Assembly: GCA_964196565.1 (NCBI GenBank)
Contig: CAXMUH010000053.1
Coordinates: 1-64,000 of the forward strand
Length of the DNA: 64,000 nt
Reading direction: 5' to 3'
From: 2-12-FULL-42-15 sp964196565
Lineage (GTDB): Bacteria; Pseudomonadota; Gammaproteobacteria; Coxiellales; Coxiellaceae
The notes below the pieces were generated by a model. That model saw only the letters and a list, made by a program, of their open reading frames with translations. It had not been told where the DNA came from and did not search any database. Shown in pieces: positions 36,920 to 45,817 of the stretch. The stretch's first letter is position 1; each line of letters starts with the position of its first letter. The position numbers were made by a program, and so were the translations under genes.

Positions 36920-38731
36920 TCAATTGCGTGAAGCGCGCTTGCGATCGGTTTCTTTTAAAAACTTTTTGCGTAGTCGAATCGACTGTGGCGTAACTTCCAC
37001 TAATTCATCTTCATCGATAAATTCTAATGCTTGCTCTAAGGTCATTATAATTGGAGGCTTCAGGATGATGCTCTCATCGGAACCCGAGGCACGTACATTC
37101 GTCAGCTGCTTTTCACGCGCCACATTAACGACCAAATCATTGCCGCGTGTATGAATCCCAACAAGCATGCCTTCATAAACTTCCGTTTGCGGAAGAATCA
37201 TCATGTCACCACGACCTTGCAAGTTCCATAATGCATATCCCCTTGCTGTGCCGACACCATTTGCAATAAGAACACCGCGATTACGCACATGAATTGCATC
37301 GCCTTTTACTGGTCCATAATGATCAAACACATGATGCATAACACCTGAACCGGAAGTTAGCGTTAAAAACTTGGCGTGAAAACCAATTAAGCCACGTGTT
37401 GGAATCATATAATCTAAGCGAACACGGCCTTTAGCATCTGAGATCATATCAGTAAGATCACCTTTACGTTCAGCTAAATGCTGCATTAACGTGCCTTGAT
37501 GCTCATTCTCGACATCAATCACTAAACTCTCGAACGGCTCACACATCACCCCATCGATTTCTTTGGTGATAACCTCTGGGCGTGATACCGCAAGCTCATA
37601 ACCTTCGCGGCGCATATTTTCAATTAAAATAGATAAATGCAGCTCACCACGACCCGACACAATAAATTTATCGGGATCGTCACCTGACTTTACTCGCAAT
37701 GCAACATTAGCAATTAACTCACGGTCTAAACGTTCTTTAATTTGACGAGAAGTAACATATTTTCCTTCTTTACCACAAAAGGGAGAATTGTTAACCTGAA
37801 AAGTCATGCTCACCGTAGGCTCATCAACCAATAAAGGCGTTAACGCTTCCACACATTCTGGGTCACACAAGGTATCTGAAATTCTAATGTTTTCAATGCC
37901 AGACACGGCGATGATATTGCCTGCTTGTGCACTTTCAATCTGAGTTCTTTCTAAACCCATAAATCCAAGTACTTGTAAAACACGCCCATTTCGTTTTTTC
38001 CCATCACGATCAACGATGGTCACCGGCATATTAGTCACAGCTGTTCCGCGCTTTATGAGCCCAGTACCAATCGCGCCAACATAGCTTGAATAATCGAGTG
38101 AGCTAATTTGCATTTGAAACGGGCCATCAATATCCGCTTTTGGTGGATCAACCCGATCAACAATCGCCTGCAACAGTGGATTCATATTCTTGTGTTCATC
38201 TTCTAGAGCAGTAAGCGCATAACCTTCTAAGGCGGAAGTGTAAATCACTGGAAAATCTAACTGCTCATCTGTGGCACCCAAATTATCGAATAAGTCAAAG
38301 ACCTGATCCACCACCCAGTCTGGGCGAGCGCCATCACGGTCGATTTTATTGATAACAACGATTGGCTTCAGACCCCAGGAAAATGCCTTTTGGGTCACAA
38401 ATCGGGTTTGCGGCATTGGGCCATCTACGGCATCAACCAACAACAGCACTGAGTCTACCATCGATAAGATGCGTTCGACCTCACCGCCAAAATCAGCATG
38501 GCCGGGAGTATCAACGATATTAATACGATAACCTTCCCACTTGATCGCGGTATTTTTAGCCAAGATGGTGATTCCACGTTCTTTTTCAAGGTCATTGGAG
38601 TCCATCACCCGAACAGTTGGCGCGACACGTTCTGATAACGTTCCAGATTGACGCAATAACTGATCAACCAGAGTGGTCTTACCATGGTCAACGTGCGCGA
38701 TGATGGCGATGTTTCGAATACTGTCTATCAT
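36920..38731 (-). CDS. typA: Ribosome-associated GTPase TypA/BipA
   Basis: TypA is an EF-G-like GTPase that assists ribosome assembly at low temperature and under stress. The 603-residue protein has G1 [21 protein letters not shown] (switch I), [14 protein letters not shown] (G3), [13 protein letters not shown] (G4) and the family's C-terminal RKKFLKE end. The length equals E. coli BipA (607). It is flanked by a hairpin terminator downstream. Confidence 0.96.
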   Translation of the reverse strand: MIDSIRNIAIIAHVDHGKTTLVDQLLRQSGTLSERVAPTVRVMDSNDLEKERGITILAKNTAIKWEGYRINIVDTPGHADFGGEVERILSMVDSVLLLVDAVDGPMPQTRFVTQKAFSWGLKPIVVINKIDRDGARPDWVVDQVFDLFDNLGATDEQLDFPVIYTSALEGYALTALEDEHKNMNPLLQAIVDRVDPPKADIDGPFQMQISSLDYSSYVGAIGTGLIKRGTAVTNMPVTIVDRDGKKRNGRVLQVLGFMGLERTQIESAQAGNIIAVSGIENIRISDTLCDPECVEALTPLLVDEPTVSMTFQVNNSPFCGKEGKYVTSRQIKERLDRELIANVALRVKSGDDPDKFIVSGRGELHLSILIENMRREGYELAVSRPEVITKEIDGVMCEPFESLVIDVENEHQGTLMQHLAERKGDLTDMISDAKGRVRLDYMIPTRGLIGFHAKFLTLTSGSGVMHHVFDHYGPVKGDAIHVRNRGVLIANGVGTARGYALWNLQGRGDMMILPQTEVYEGMLVGIHTRGNDLVVNVAREKQLTNVRASGSDESIILKPPIIMTLEQALEFIDEDELVEVTPQSIRLRKKFLKETDRKRASRN

Positions 38732-38897
38732 TTATATACCCTGGTTAGCTGAATTGGTTCATCTTATGAACAATCAATATTAAGTCAGACAGTATAGCAA
38801 TCCGGGGAAAATTTCACCACAATTATACTTAAAATTTAAAACCTCTCTGGAGGCGAGCCTATCAGCGATAGCTAACAGAGCTCATCTCAAATCAAAG

Positions 38898-39263
38898 CTA
38901 ATTATGTATTGGGCAATTTTCCAAGTAATAGTTGAGAATGTGCTCGCACTTTTGAATCTCTCGCCAACCAGTTTCCATTTCAGAACAAGCCGCATAAACC
39001 CCACCAAGGAATTCAATTGCTTCACGAAATTCACGATCACTTGAACAGTTATCTCCGCCATCTTCTTCACAAGATTCCCTAATACCATTATAGCACTCAT
39101 CACAGATGCTATAGCCACCAACCTTCAACGTGAGTGGTTGTGTTTTTATGGCGCTTTTAATTATTCGATAGGATTGAATAACTGGCTTAATATCAATATT
39201 TGCAAACGATGATGTGGCGATAGATAATGCCGCTGCAATTGACAGGGTTTGTAATAATTTCAT
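38898..39263 (-). CDS. Small secreted Cys-rich protein, unknown
   Basis: The 121-residue product has a signal peptide (MKLLQTLSIAAALSIATSSF, cleavage after SSFA). Its mature part has seven Cys, including CDECYNGIRESCEEDGGDNC, suggesting several disulfides. The ATG at MKLLQ has AAAGGAG 5 bases upstream; an in-frame ATG 45 bp before it has none. No family recognised. It has no obvious link to its neighbours. Confidence 0.75.
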   Translation of the reverse strand: MKLLQTLSIAAALSIATSSFANIDIKPVIQSYRIIKSAIKTQPLTLKVGGYSICDECYNGIRESCEEDGGDNCSSDREFREAIEFLGGVYAACSEMETGWREIQKCEHILNYYLENCPIHN

Positions 39264-39400
39264 ATTATCTCCTTTTGAACTATTCGAAATATTGAGAGTA
39301 GCAAACAAGAATTGAGTTGCAAACCTATACCGCTATAGAGTGTGGTAAAGTAAGCTGGTTGTTGGTAAACGGATTAAGAGAAAATTATCTGGTTGTTTCT

Positions 39401-41017
39401 CTAAGGTGCTGCCTGTTGCGGTATGGCACTGTAGCCAACCTCCTGCTTTGGAGTTGACCACGGCCGCCATTGAAAAATAGATCCCCAAAAACTACTTGCG
39501 GGCACACTACCCCCACTGTGTTTATTACCCCTCTCCACATAAATCTCGAGACCCCCCTCTTCTTCATCGTTTATTTTTAACTCATCGGAAGTTGCGAGCA
39601 TTTGATCTTGATCAGTCAAGAGATCTTGTAGATTTTCGTAAGCATCCTTTTCCTTTGGCTGATAAAGACCCGCATGTTGCATTGCTTTTAACTCTGAATC
39701 CACCCAAAGACCATTCGACTTCTCGCGCCAAGGGATGATATTAAAATCCCAATAAATTAATGAGGACACCAAAACTAAAAAAGTCGATGAAAGCCCAATG
39801 CCGAGCATCTCATTTTGATTAAATTGATTGTCATTGTTACGAATAAATAAGTGAATGATTAATCCATTGTCACCATTAAATGTGGTTAACGCATTACCCA
39901 GCATCTCTCCAAAAATAAAAAAAGGAATTAATGTCACCCCAAACAAACTAAACAATTTAGGCAACCAATAGTCGCGCTGGGTACAGGTTACCTCTTGATG
40001 ATAAGGCGTATTTCTTTTTAATGCTGAAATTTTCCGTCTTAACTGATTAATCGGCACACTAAAGTGTTCATCCACTATTCTGCGGGGCGGCGTTAATATC
40101 TCTGCACATTGAGAAAAAAAATAACTGACAATGGAAGGTAAAAGCGACATATCCGTTATTCCATTAATCCAATCCTCATACTCATCGATCAAACCTTCCT
40201 GTGAATCTGGATTACCGTGGTAAACATCAAATAAACGCAATAATAATCGTATCGATTCTGAGGTACCAAAATAATATAACCCCATTGTCGCCATCGTCCC
40301 AATAATGCAACGACCAATTTTTTCAAGCGTATATTCCAATTCACCATTCAGCAACCTTTCCAAATTTCTGACTGATTTTTTTACCCGATAGGAAATATTA
40401 CTAACGAAATTTGCAATCGCAACACTAAAACCAATACCAATCAAAAGGTCAAAATCATCCGTTGCAAATCGCGCCAAGGTTACGGCGCCCAAAAATGACG
40501 ACAGTGATCCAGTTATAGCAGACGCAATTCCACAGGCGACAACTGAATATTTTACAAAGGCGCGACCACCTGTATTAAAAAATATATTTTTTTTAACTTT
40601 TGTTGAAGTACCGAAAAGCTGTTGCATCAATTTGCGGGTAGCACTTCCACGAGTAACCACATTCATAAAGACATCTGACGCCCCAGCATAAATAATCGTA
40701 GTTTGTGAAATGAGGTACGGCCAGCGATTAAAAAAATCTTCTGAAAAAATATAATTTGGCTCGTATAAAAGTTTGTCGATCCCATAAACTCGACTCCCTA
40801 AAGACGCCACCATTTTGACTAAAATAAGAAGAGTGGTTATTGTCATTTCGGCATAAATACAATAGGGCGAGATCGGCGCGCGCTTTTGCTGGTCTGGCAA
40901 CAACTGCGGTTTATAGAAAATAACATAACCACAATTAACCTTAGCGATAACAGGCGGGTACTTTGGCAACATTGGCGTAGCTAATGCTTTAAATGTTTCG
41001 CCAGCAGTTGTTCGCAT
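39401..41017 (-). CDS. Polytopic membrane protein with long C-terminal tail, unknown
   Basis: The 538-residue protein has about eight to ten hydrophobic segments between residues 55 and 430. A tail of about 100 residues is acidic at first (DELKINDEEEGGLEIYVERG) and then rich in Ser, Pro and Gln. No transporter signature is visible. Layout and parts of the sequence resemble the 487-residue protein at 33.1 kb, so the two may be distant paralogues. AGGAAG lies 7 bases before the ATG. The long tail could be a secretion signal or a protein-binding region. Confidence 0.7.
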   Translation of the reverse strand: MRTTAGETFKALATPMLPKYPPVIAKVNCGYVIFYKPQLLPDQQKRAPISPYCIYAEMTITTLLILVKMVASLGSRVYGIDKLLYEPNYIFSEDFFNRWPYLISQTTIIYAGASDVFMNVVTRGSATRKLMQQLFGTSTKVKKNIFFNTGGRAFVKYSVVACGIASAITGSLSSFLGAVTLARFATDDFDLLIGIGFSVAIANFVSNISYRVKKSVRNLERLLNGELEYTLEKIGRCIIGTMATMGLYYFGTSESIRLLLRLFDVYHGNPDSQEGLIDEYEDWINGITDMSLLPSIVSYFFSQCAEILTPPRRIVDEHFSVPINQLRRKISALKRNTPYHQEVTCTQRDYWLPKLFSLFGVTLIPFFIFGEMLGNALTTFNGDNGLIIHLFIRNNDNQFNQNEMLGIGLSSTFLVLVSSLIYWDFNIIPWREKSNGLWVDSELKAMQHAGLYQPKEKDAYENLQDLLTDQDQMLATSDELKINDEEEGGLEIYVERGNKHSGGSVPASSFWGSIFQWRPWSTPKQEVGYSAIPQQAAP

Positions 41018-41381
41018 ACATTAACTTCCTGTAATAATAAGTTGGGCGTGACAGGGCGGATTGTACCGGAAAAAAATAAAAAAACGAAAGTAATTGCAAG
41101 ATTAATTGACTCTTAATCAAATATGCAGTTCAAAACGAAATCTGTCTTTGCGCGATGGGGGATTGTTAAGGGGGAGTTCACTACGCGTGCTGAAATTAGC
41201 ATTGATGTAGCCCGGACAGCGAAGCTGGCCGGGAAAATAATAAACCTGGCCGACAAGTCGTCCAGGCTACAAGTGCGAGTTCGCATCAACACGCCGCATC
41301 ATAACAAGACATGAAGCACTGGCCTAAGTCGACAAGAGATGCGATAATCATCCGCTGCAATCAAATAGAAAAAAATTTACA
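41018..41381. other. 364-bp intergenic region, mostly repeat remnants
   Basis: It separates divergent genes (a membrane-protein gene and birA). It holds TCTGTCTTTGCGCGATGGGG, a decayed relative of the CGTCTTTGCGAG repeat, near 41140, and an inverted pair of palindromic elements at 41207-41270. A 63-codon frame across it has no ribosome-binding site and I do not count it as a gene. Confidence 0.6.
41207..41270. repeat. Inverted pair of dispersed palindromic elements
   Basis: The left unit reads GTAGCCCGGACAGCGAAGC then TGGCCGGG, facing away. The right unit reads CCTGGCCGACAAGTCGTCC then AGGCTAC. The two share conserved outer bases but differ in core (AGCGAAGCT against GACAAGTC). The paired layout resembles REP/BIME elements. 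Confidence 0.7.
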
Positions 41382-42380
41382 ATGAATAAAAACAAAACAA
41401 CATATAAAATCCTGCAATTGCTCGCTGATGGTCACTTTCACTCTGGACAAAAGTTGGGCCAAACGCTTAATATAACTCGCAGCGGTATCTGGAAAGCCAT
41501 AAAACAACTTGAACAGCTTAATATAGAAGTTCATGCAGTCACCGGCAAAGGTTATCGAATACCTCAAGGCATAGAACTACTTGACGAAACAGAAATTAAA
41601 AAGCAGCTGGATCCAAAGCACCAGCATAAAATCAAAGAGCTGATTTTATTATTAGAGACTACCTCTACGAATGATTACTTATTAAAACTAGCCAAACTTC
41701 AACCTCAAAATAATCTTGCCTGCAGCGCAGAATATCAAACAGCTGCCCGCGGTCGCAATGGTCAAAGCTGGATAACTAGTTTTGCATCAAGCATTTATCA
41801 ATCCGTGCTGTGGCATTTTAATAAAGACCCCAGTGAAATTGTGGGTTTAAGTTTAGCGGTTGCAGTTTGCGTGGTGCGCGTACTTAAACAGTATGGCATT
41901 GATCGAGGCGTTCATCTTAAATGGCCAAATGATGTACTGTGGGAAGACAAAAAACTTGCCGGAATTCTAATCGATCTAATGGCCGAACCGCATGGCAGAT
42001 GCTCTGTGGTGGTTGGCATTGGTCTTAACGTCAATATTCCCTATCAACTAGGTACTCAAATAGGACAACCGTGGATAGATATTGCCACAATCACTCAGCA
42101 ACAACCGGCAAGAAATCGACTTGCTGGGCTGCTGCTCAATGAATTAGTGACCACGCTGGAAACATTTGACCAGCACGGTCTAGCACCTTTTATCGCTGAG
42201 TGGAATGCAAGCGATAAAATAATAGGCAAAAATGTGACGCTTTCAACTCCACAAGGCAAGGTTCATGGTGTGATGCAAGGGATTTCCCCCACCGGCGAAC
42301 TGATATTGCTTACTGAAAATAACGAAACTAAGCATTACTTAAGTGGTGAAATTAGTTTACGCTTGACCCAGGGTGTATAA
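41382..42380 (+). CDS. birA: Bifunctional biotin-protein ligase and biotin operon repressor
   Basis: BirA attaches biotin to acetyl-CoA carboxylase carrier protein and, with its N-terminal helix-turn-helix, represses biotin genes. The 332-residue protein has the winged helix at about residues 1-65 (LNITRSGIWKAIKQL) and AARGRNGQSWITSFA (the GRGRxG-type biotin loop, here ARGRNG). It also has LKWPNDVLWEDKKLAGIL and VVGIGLNVNIP, with a C-terminal SH3-like domain. Length near E. coli BirA (321). Confidence 0.94.
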   Translation: MNKNKTTYKILQLLADGHFHSGQKLGQTLNITRSGIWKAIKQLEQLNIEVHAVTGKGYRIPQGIELLDETEIKKQLDPKHQHKIKELILLLETTSTNDYLLKLAKLQPQNNLACSAEYQTAARGRNGQSWITSFASSIYQSVLWHFNKDPSEIVGLSLAVAVCVVRVLKQYGIDRGVHLKWPNDVLWEDKKLAGILIDLMAEPHGRCSVVVGIGLNVNIPYQLGTQIGQPWIDIATITQQQPARNRLAGLLLNELVTTLETFDQHGLAPFIAEWNASDKIIGKNVTLSTPQGKVHGVMQGISPTGELILLTENNETKHYLSGEISLRLTQGV

Positions 42381-42386
42381 AGCTAA

Positions 42387-42788
42387 ATGTTGTCAATTAG
42401 TACAGTTGTTATCTTAATACTACTCGCTGTAACCATCTGGGCATGGAGTAGCAATTTAAAAAGTAGGGAGATTGCAATTCGAGCGGCAAAAAATGCCTGC
42501 GAACAATATTCACTGCAACTGCTTGATGGCACCACCCACTTTTACAAATGTCGGCCCAAACGTAACCAACGTGGCGTTTTAGGGATAACCCGATTTTATT
42601 ATTTTGATTTTTTTGATGGCGACTTGCGCCACCAAGGGAGAATAACTACTTTTGGGTTAAAAGTGATTTCTGTTGAATTAGATAGTATCGATAAAAACCG
42701 AAACACCAGCTCGAATACAGACACAAATACTCATACACACACGGATAATGTTATACAATTCCCAAGTTCAAATAAACGTGATGTTTAA
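42387..42788 (+). CDS. DUF3301 family small membrane protein
   Basis: The 133-residue protein has one N-terminal membrane segment (about residues 3-21). It continues with the family pattern AAKNACEQYSLQLLDGTT and RGVLGITRFYYFDFFDGDLRHQG, ending in a Thr/Asn/His-rich tail. DUF3301 proteins are common in gammaproteobacteria and of unknown function. It follows birA by 6 bp and precedes the phosphodiesterase gene by 32 bp, so the three may form an operon. Confidence 0.8.
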   Translation: MLSISTVVILILLAVTIWAWSSNLKSREIAIRAAKNACEQYSLQLLDGTTHFYKCRPKRNQRGVLGITRFYYFDFFDGDLRHQGRITTFGLKVISVELDSIDKNRNTSSNTDTNTHTHTDNVIQFPSSNKRDV

Positions 42789-42820
42789 AGGAATATACTG
42801 ACCAAACAAGGAGAATAAGC

Positions 42821-44929
42821 ATGGAAAGCCAGGCACGGAAAATCATTAAACTGGTCGCACTGGGTGTTGTTGCTACCAGCATTGGCCAAACCATTGCCCT
42901 TAACACCAACGCATCCAAACCAAGCAATTTGCAGCCTGAACGCCGCGTCATTTTATTTATTTGGGATGGATTAAGGCCTGATAGCATTAGTGCCAAAGAT
43001 ACCCCCAATCTTTATCAATTAAAACAACAAGGCAGTTGGTTTTCTGATAATCACTCAAGTTACCCTACGTTTACTATGATGAATGCAGCCAGCTTTGCCA
43101 CCGGAAATCTTGCAGGGAAAACCGGGTTTTACGGCAACACCTTATGGGATCCACGTGCCACAGGTACCGATGCAGAAGGCAACAAAGAAAATTTCAATAT
43201 ACCTGTGTTTACAGAAGACTATAAAGTCTTACAAGACATGGATCAGCCCGATGATAATGACCCGGTATTTTTTTCATCAACGCTTTTTTCCATTGCCCAT
43301 CGCAATGGTATTAGCACCGCAGCCATTGGCAAATCCGGCGCGGCCTTTATTCAAAATTATCACCAAGAGGCGGGGTTTAACGGCATTGTTTTAGATGAAA
43401 AGCATGTTTATCCATTAGAGCTTGCTAAGCAACTTGAGGAAAACGGCTACCCAATTCCAAAATACTCGCCACTTGCTTTTGCTAAAGGCCATTTAGCGTT
43501 GAATTTTGATAATGGTAATCCAACTGGCTTTTCAAAAGTAGCTACTTTAAAAGTGATCTCTGGTGGTGCGCTTGGCCAAACAGATGATTTTATGTTTCCG
43601 GATAATGTGACCCCTGACCCAACCGCTACGATAGCTTCACCTTATAGCCAATCTAATGAATATTTAATGGATACGTATCTCGATAAAATCTTACCAAAAC
43701 ACAATCCAAGATTAACCGTTATTTGGCTGCGAAACCCTGACACCACCGAGCATAATTATGGTGTTGGCTCACCCAGTTATTTTACCGCCCTCTTCGACCA
43801 AGATTTATTACTTGGAAAACTGATTAAGAAATTAAAAGAACTGAAGTTGTATGCAAACACCGACATATTAATTGCCTCTGACCATAGCCACAGCAATGTC
43901 TCTGGGCCCTTTAACCAATTTCCACTGCGTTTTATCCATAATGGTATGGTGAGCGTTCCTGCATTTAATGGATATTCAAGCTCTGGCGATTTTCGCCCAG
44001 CAGATTTATTAGCCCGCGCTGGTTTTAACGCGTATGACGGTCACGGCTGTGAATATGATCCTGTCCTTTCAGGTATTAAAGCGGATGGCACCCTAGTCTA
44101 CCCAATCAGTACCGACAAAAATGAAATTGTTTGTGGCAAAAGAGTAAAAGTTAATGATGATTATGGACACCGCGACCAATTAATTGGCCATATTTATACA
44201 ACACCTTCGCATCAAATTCCTGAAATAATTCCAAAGGACGCTGTAATTGTCGCCGGAAATGGTGGCAGTACCTATTTTTATGTGGTTAACCACGACCATC
44301 AATTAGTCGAAAAGCTAACTCGTTATTTACAAGGTCGCCAAGAATTCGGCGCAATTTTTGTGGATGATCGCTTTGCTGATATTCCAGGTGTATTACCCAT
44401 GTCAATCATTCATGTGCAAAACCCACAAGGACGCAACCCCGACATTATTGCAAGTTCCAGCTTTGATGATAATGCGGTGATTCGTGGAATGAATGGCATT
44501 GAATTTAATAGTAGCGGTACCGATCGCGGGATGCACGGCAGCTTTAGCCGCACCGATATTCATAATACCTTACTTGCAGTCGGACCGGATTTTAAAGAAA
44601 AATTTATTGATACCTTACCCAGCGCTAATATTGATGTCGCGCCAACCATTGCCCATCTACTTCGAATCCAAGTGCCCAATACTGATGGACGGCCATTACT
44701 TGAAGCTTTAAAAAACGGATTACCGGTAAACGCCTATTCCGTACTGAAGTTAAATATTCAACCCAGCAAACCTGCCAGTAATTTAACCTATCAATTGGCC
44801 ACGGACCCCAATGGCAAAGACGTTGATCCAAGCAAAACAAATTACACCATTAATTTGCATTCTAAGTTGTTGTTGGTCAAATCAAAATCCTATAAGTATT
44901 TTGATAGCGCTAAAGCGAAGCGGTATTGA
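42821..44929 (+). CDS. Exported type I phosphodiesterase/nucleotide pyrophosphatase-like enzyme
   Basis: This alkaline-phosphatase-superfamily hydrolase probably acts in the periplasm or outside the cell on phosphodiesters. The 702-residue protein has an N-terminal hydrophobic signal-like segment (about residues 11-27). The active-site metal ligands appear in ILFIWDGLRPD, the nucleophile region SSYPTFTMMNAASFATG (Thr), NPDTTEHNYG, ASDHSHSN and MHGSFSRTDIHNT. The order and spacing fit the family. The C-terminal 100 residues are extra. AAGGAG lies 8 bases before the ATG. The substrate is unknown. Confidence 0.82.
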   Translation: MESQARKIIKLVALGVVATSIGQTIALNTNASKPSNLQPERRVILFIWDGLRPDSISAKDTPNLYQLKQQGSWFSDNHSSYPTFTMMNAASFATGNLAGKTGFYGNTLWDPRATGTDAEGNKENFNIPVFTEDYKVLQDMDQPDDNDPVFFSSTLFSIAHRNGISTAAIGKSGAAFIQNYHQEAGFNGIVLDEKHVYPLELAKQLEENGYPIPKYSPLAFAKGHLALNFDNGNPTGFSKVATLKVISGGALGQTDDFMFPDNVTPDPTATIASPYSQSNEYLMDTYLDKILPKHNPRLTVIWLRNPDTTEHNYGVGSPSYFTALFDQDLLLGKLIKKLKELKLYANTDILIASDHSHSNVSGPFNQFPLRFIHNGMVSVPAFNGYSSSGDFRPADLLARAGFNAYDGHGCEYDPVLSGIKADGTLVYPISTDKNEIVCGKRVKVNDDYGHRDQLIGHIYTTPSHQIPEIIPKDAVIVAGNGGSTYFYVVNHDHQLVEKLTRYLQGRQEFGAIFVDDRFADIPGVLPMSIIHVQNPQGRNPDIIASSSFDDNAVIRGMNGIEFNSSGTDRGMHGSFSRTDIHNTLLAVGPDFKEKFIDTLPSANIDVAPTIAHLLRIQVPNTDGRPLLEALKNGLPVNAYSVLKLNIQPSKPASNLTYQLATDPNGKDVDPSKTNYTINLHSKLLLVKSKSYKYFDSAKAKRY

Positions 44930-45208
44930 GCAAGGCAAAACCCCTGTCCTGTGGCGCCACTGCGATTGCCCCCAAGGCAGCAGTTCGCAAATCCAGTTTA
45001 GCGGGCACCCCTGGCGCCTGAAATCGGGTCTGCAGAGCATACCTTTTTGCACCAAGTTCTATTCACCTGATTTCTAATACTATTTATTTTTAGTTAACAG
45101 TTTGTATCTACCAGCAATTCCTTTAAAAAAAGCATCATAATTAGCACTATACTTATAATGTGAAGTTCATCTATTGGCACTAACGTATAAGATACTTAGA
45201 GGTGTGTC
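44930..45208. other. Intergenic stretch with an unusually GC-rich patch
   Basis: Positions about 44935-45035 (with CCTGTCCTGTGGCGCCACTG and GGCACCCCTGGCGCCTG) are clearly more GC-rich than the surrounding DNA. I see no gene, tRNA or known repeat. The remainder is AT-rich leader for the following gene. Confidence 0.4.
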
Positions 45209-45640
45209 ATGAAATTAAAACATTTTATCAGCGGCTTAGTGATATTTTTCTTTTTTCAAACAGTTGCGTATGCTGCTTGTTTTCATGACCGCATTGGTGG
45301 TTATTCTGTAACAAATAATTCAACGCAAACAATTGGTGTGGTTTGGAGTGCTGGTGGTTGTGCTGGCATATTGTTTGACATAGCTCTTGCTTGTAATAAA
45401 GCAATACTAAAACCAGGTCAGACTGCTAGTTATAGTTATACTTGGATAACTACTGTCTGGGGACTCTCCATAGTCTCCGAGCCTGATAATGGTTCTAGTG
45501 ATCAGTTCTCTAGTAGCAAATCTACGCTATTTCATGGAGCAGTCCCCCTCACTTTGAAAGATTTCAAGTGTAAGCAAACACGTAATTGCACATTCGAAAT
45601 GGGTTCTGATGGCAGTAACCCACAATTAAATTGTCCCTGA
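45209..45640 (+). CDS. Small secreted protein, unknown
   Basis: The 143-residue product has a signal peptide (MKLKHFISGLVIFFFFQTVA, cleavage after AYA). The mature part is Ser/Thr-rich and beta-like with six Cys (ACFHD, GGCAG, ACNKA, FKCKQ, RNCTF, NCP). AGAGGTG lies 4 bases before the ATG. No family recognised. It ends 25 bp before the orphan dedA 3'-end copy, converging with it. Confidence 0.7.
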   Translation: MKLKHFISGLVIFFFFQTVAYAACFHDRIGGYSVTNNSTQTIGVVWSAGGCAGILFDIALACNKAILKPGQTASYSYTWITTVWGLSIVSEPDNGSSDQFSSSKSTLFHGAVPLTLKDFKCKQTRNCTFEMGSDGSNPQLNCP

Positions 45641-45665
45641 TTAAATCGGTGGCGGACTTTACGCT

Positions 45666-45808
45666 CAACAGATTACCGCTTTATAACTCGATTATAAAAA
45701 TAACGCCATAAAGCGGGAGTCAACGACAGAAAAATAATGATAAATATAACCGGAATAATATAATGACTCGCTTGTGGCACTGTATTTCCAAGGGTGAAAC
45801 CCAGTAAG
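45666..45808 (-). repeat. Orphan copy of the dedA gene 3' end (left direct repeat)
   Basis: This 143-bp stretch aligns without gaps to 48458-48600, the last 134 bases of dedA plus 7 bp past its stop, with eight differences. Read on the minus strand it still encodes LLGFTLGNTVPQASHYIIPV through VIKR and a stop. Seven of eight differences are synonymous; one changes Lys to Asn. It ends 9 bp from the triple-barrel gene's stop codon. Confidence 0.9.
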
Positions 45809-45817
45809 TACATGTAG

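Noticed and set aside
36760..36993. 77-codon plus-strand frame between pabB and typA
   Set aside because: It spans a terminator hairpin and overlaps the end of typA; no ribosome-binding site.
14805..41270. CRISPR array
   Set aside because: The repeats are palindromic, scattered and not regularly spaced; no cas genes are present.
41123..41314. 63-codon frame upstream of birA
   Set aside because: Made largely of dispersed repeat sequence and without a ribosome-binding site.
44811..45077. 88-codon frame overlapping the phosphodiesterase 3' end
   Set aside because: Most of it overlaps the real gene in another frame; the unique part has no recognisable features.
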